A stretch of DNA of 17,863 nucleotides from Calditrichota bacterium. Lineage in GTDB: Bacteria; Calditrichota; Calditrichia; RBG-13-44-9; J075. Below the pieces are notes generated by a model, which saw nothing but the letters and a program-made list of their open reading frames with translations, was not told the DNA's origin and searched no databases. The first letter of the stretch is position 1, and each line of letters starts with the position of its first letter. Shown here one piece after another: positions 17,644 to 17,863 of this stretch. The translations under genes and the position numbers were made by a program. Location of the stretch: NCBI GenBank assembly GCA_024275555.1, contig JAJRYW010000509.1, positions 1 through 17,863 of the forward strand, written 5' to 3'.

Positions 17644-17863
17644 ATGATCACCGTATCCATTGTTGAAGATGATGCGGATATCCGCGAGAGTCTGGCGTTG
17701 CTGATTAACGGCACGCCCGGGTATTCCTGCATCAACACCTATAGCAGCGCCGAGAAGGCAATTAAGGGCATTCTGCAGGAACCCCCGGACGTGGTGCTGA
17801 TGGACATCTGCTTGCCGGGGATGAACGGTATCGAGGCGATTAGAAAGCTGAAAGAGAAACAGC
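17644..17863 (+). CDS. Response regulator receiver domain, 5' part, cut by the window edge
   Basis: ATG 17644 begins a 73-codon open segment running off the window; a weak AGG lies about seven bases upstream. The protein shows the REC landmarks: acidic pair Asp9-Asp10 in SIVEDD and phospho-acceptor Asp54 in VVLMDICLPGMNG. The style (VEDDADIRESLALLI, GMNGIEAIRKLK) is that of NarL/FixJ regulators, which pair with HisKA_3 kinases such as the one immediately upstream. The output domain lies outside the window, so a LuxR-type HTH is expected but not seen. Confidence 0.9.
   Translation, partial: MITVSIVEDDADIRESLALLINGTPGYSCINTYSSAEKAIKGILQEPPDVVLMDICLPGMNGIEAIRKLKEKQ

Overview
The window looks like a chromosomal segment of a Gram-negative bacterium of the FCB superphylum (Bacteroidota, Ignavibacteriota, Calditrichota, KSB1 and relatives). 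Three things point there. One is a surface protein with a type IX secretion (T9SS)-like C-terminal sorting domain, directly coupled to a PorP/SprF-like outer-membrane protein. The second is a giant Reg_prop/Y_Y_Y periplasmic-sensor histidine kinase, typical of this superphylum. The third is intergenic DNA rich in degenerate phrase-like repeats. Base composition is moderately GC-rich by eye, and initiation sites look Shine-Dalgarno based (GAGG/GGAGG), unlike much of Bacteroidota. That favours a deep-branching FCB lineage, but the phylum is an inference.

Layout. (1) <1-1247, minus: 3'-truncated MotA/TolQ/ExbB-type proton-channel protein with a Pro/Ala linker and a C-terminal Ig-like region. (2) 1248-1691: intergenic patch with hexamer/heptamer tandem repeats, a MITE-like inverted-repeat element and polypyrimidine runs. 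(3) 7943-1692, minus: tightly packed three-gene operon of a TPR lipoprotein, a 1116-aa secreted multi-domain protein with a T9SS-like sorting domain, and a PorP/SprF-like protein with a long C-terminal extension. The junctions overlap by 4 and 20 bases. (4) 8340-8966, plus: YgjV-like membrane domain fused to a degenerate GNAT domain. (5) 8967-10770: accessory-looking stretch with two paralogous ~60-aa proteins flanking an AT-rich 115-aa ORF, several strong dyads and fragments of dispersed repeats. (6) 13053-10771, minus: sigma-54-type AAA+ activator with no receiver domain. (7) 13481-17491, plus: two-propeller sensor histidine kinase, followed by the start of its probable response regulator (17644->17863), divergent from the activator.

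How the genes may work together. The three-gene operon reads as a dedicated surface-display module. The middle protein would cross the outer membrane through a T9SS encoded elsewhere, the PorP/SprF-like protein would receive or anchor its C-terminal domain, and the TPR lipoprotein would sit at the periplasmic face of the outer membrane. The ExbB-like protein follows on the same strand after a 445-bp repeat-filled gap, so membership of the same system is only suggestive. The kinase and response regulator form a classical two-component pair. The receiver-less activator next to them may be a separate input or a neighbour by chance.

No rRNA, tRNA, CRISPR array, complete insertion sequence or phage gene was recognised. 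Domain names come from reading the translations and were not checked by any search.
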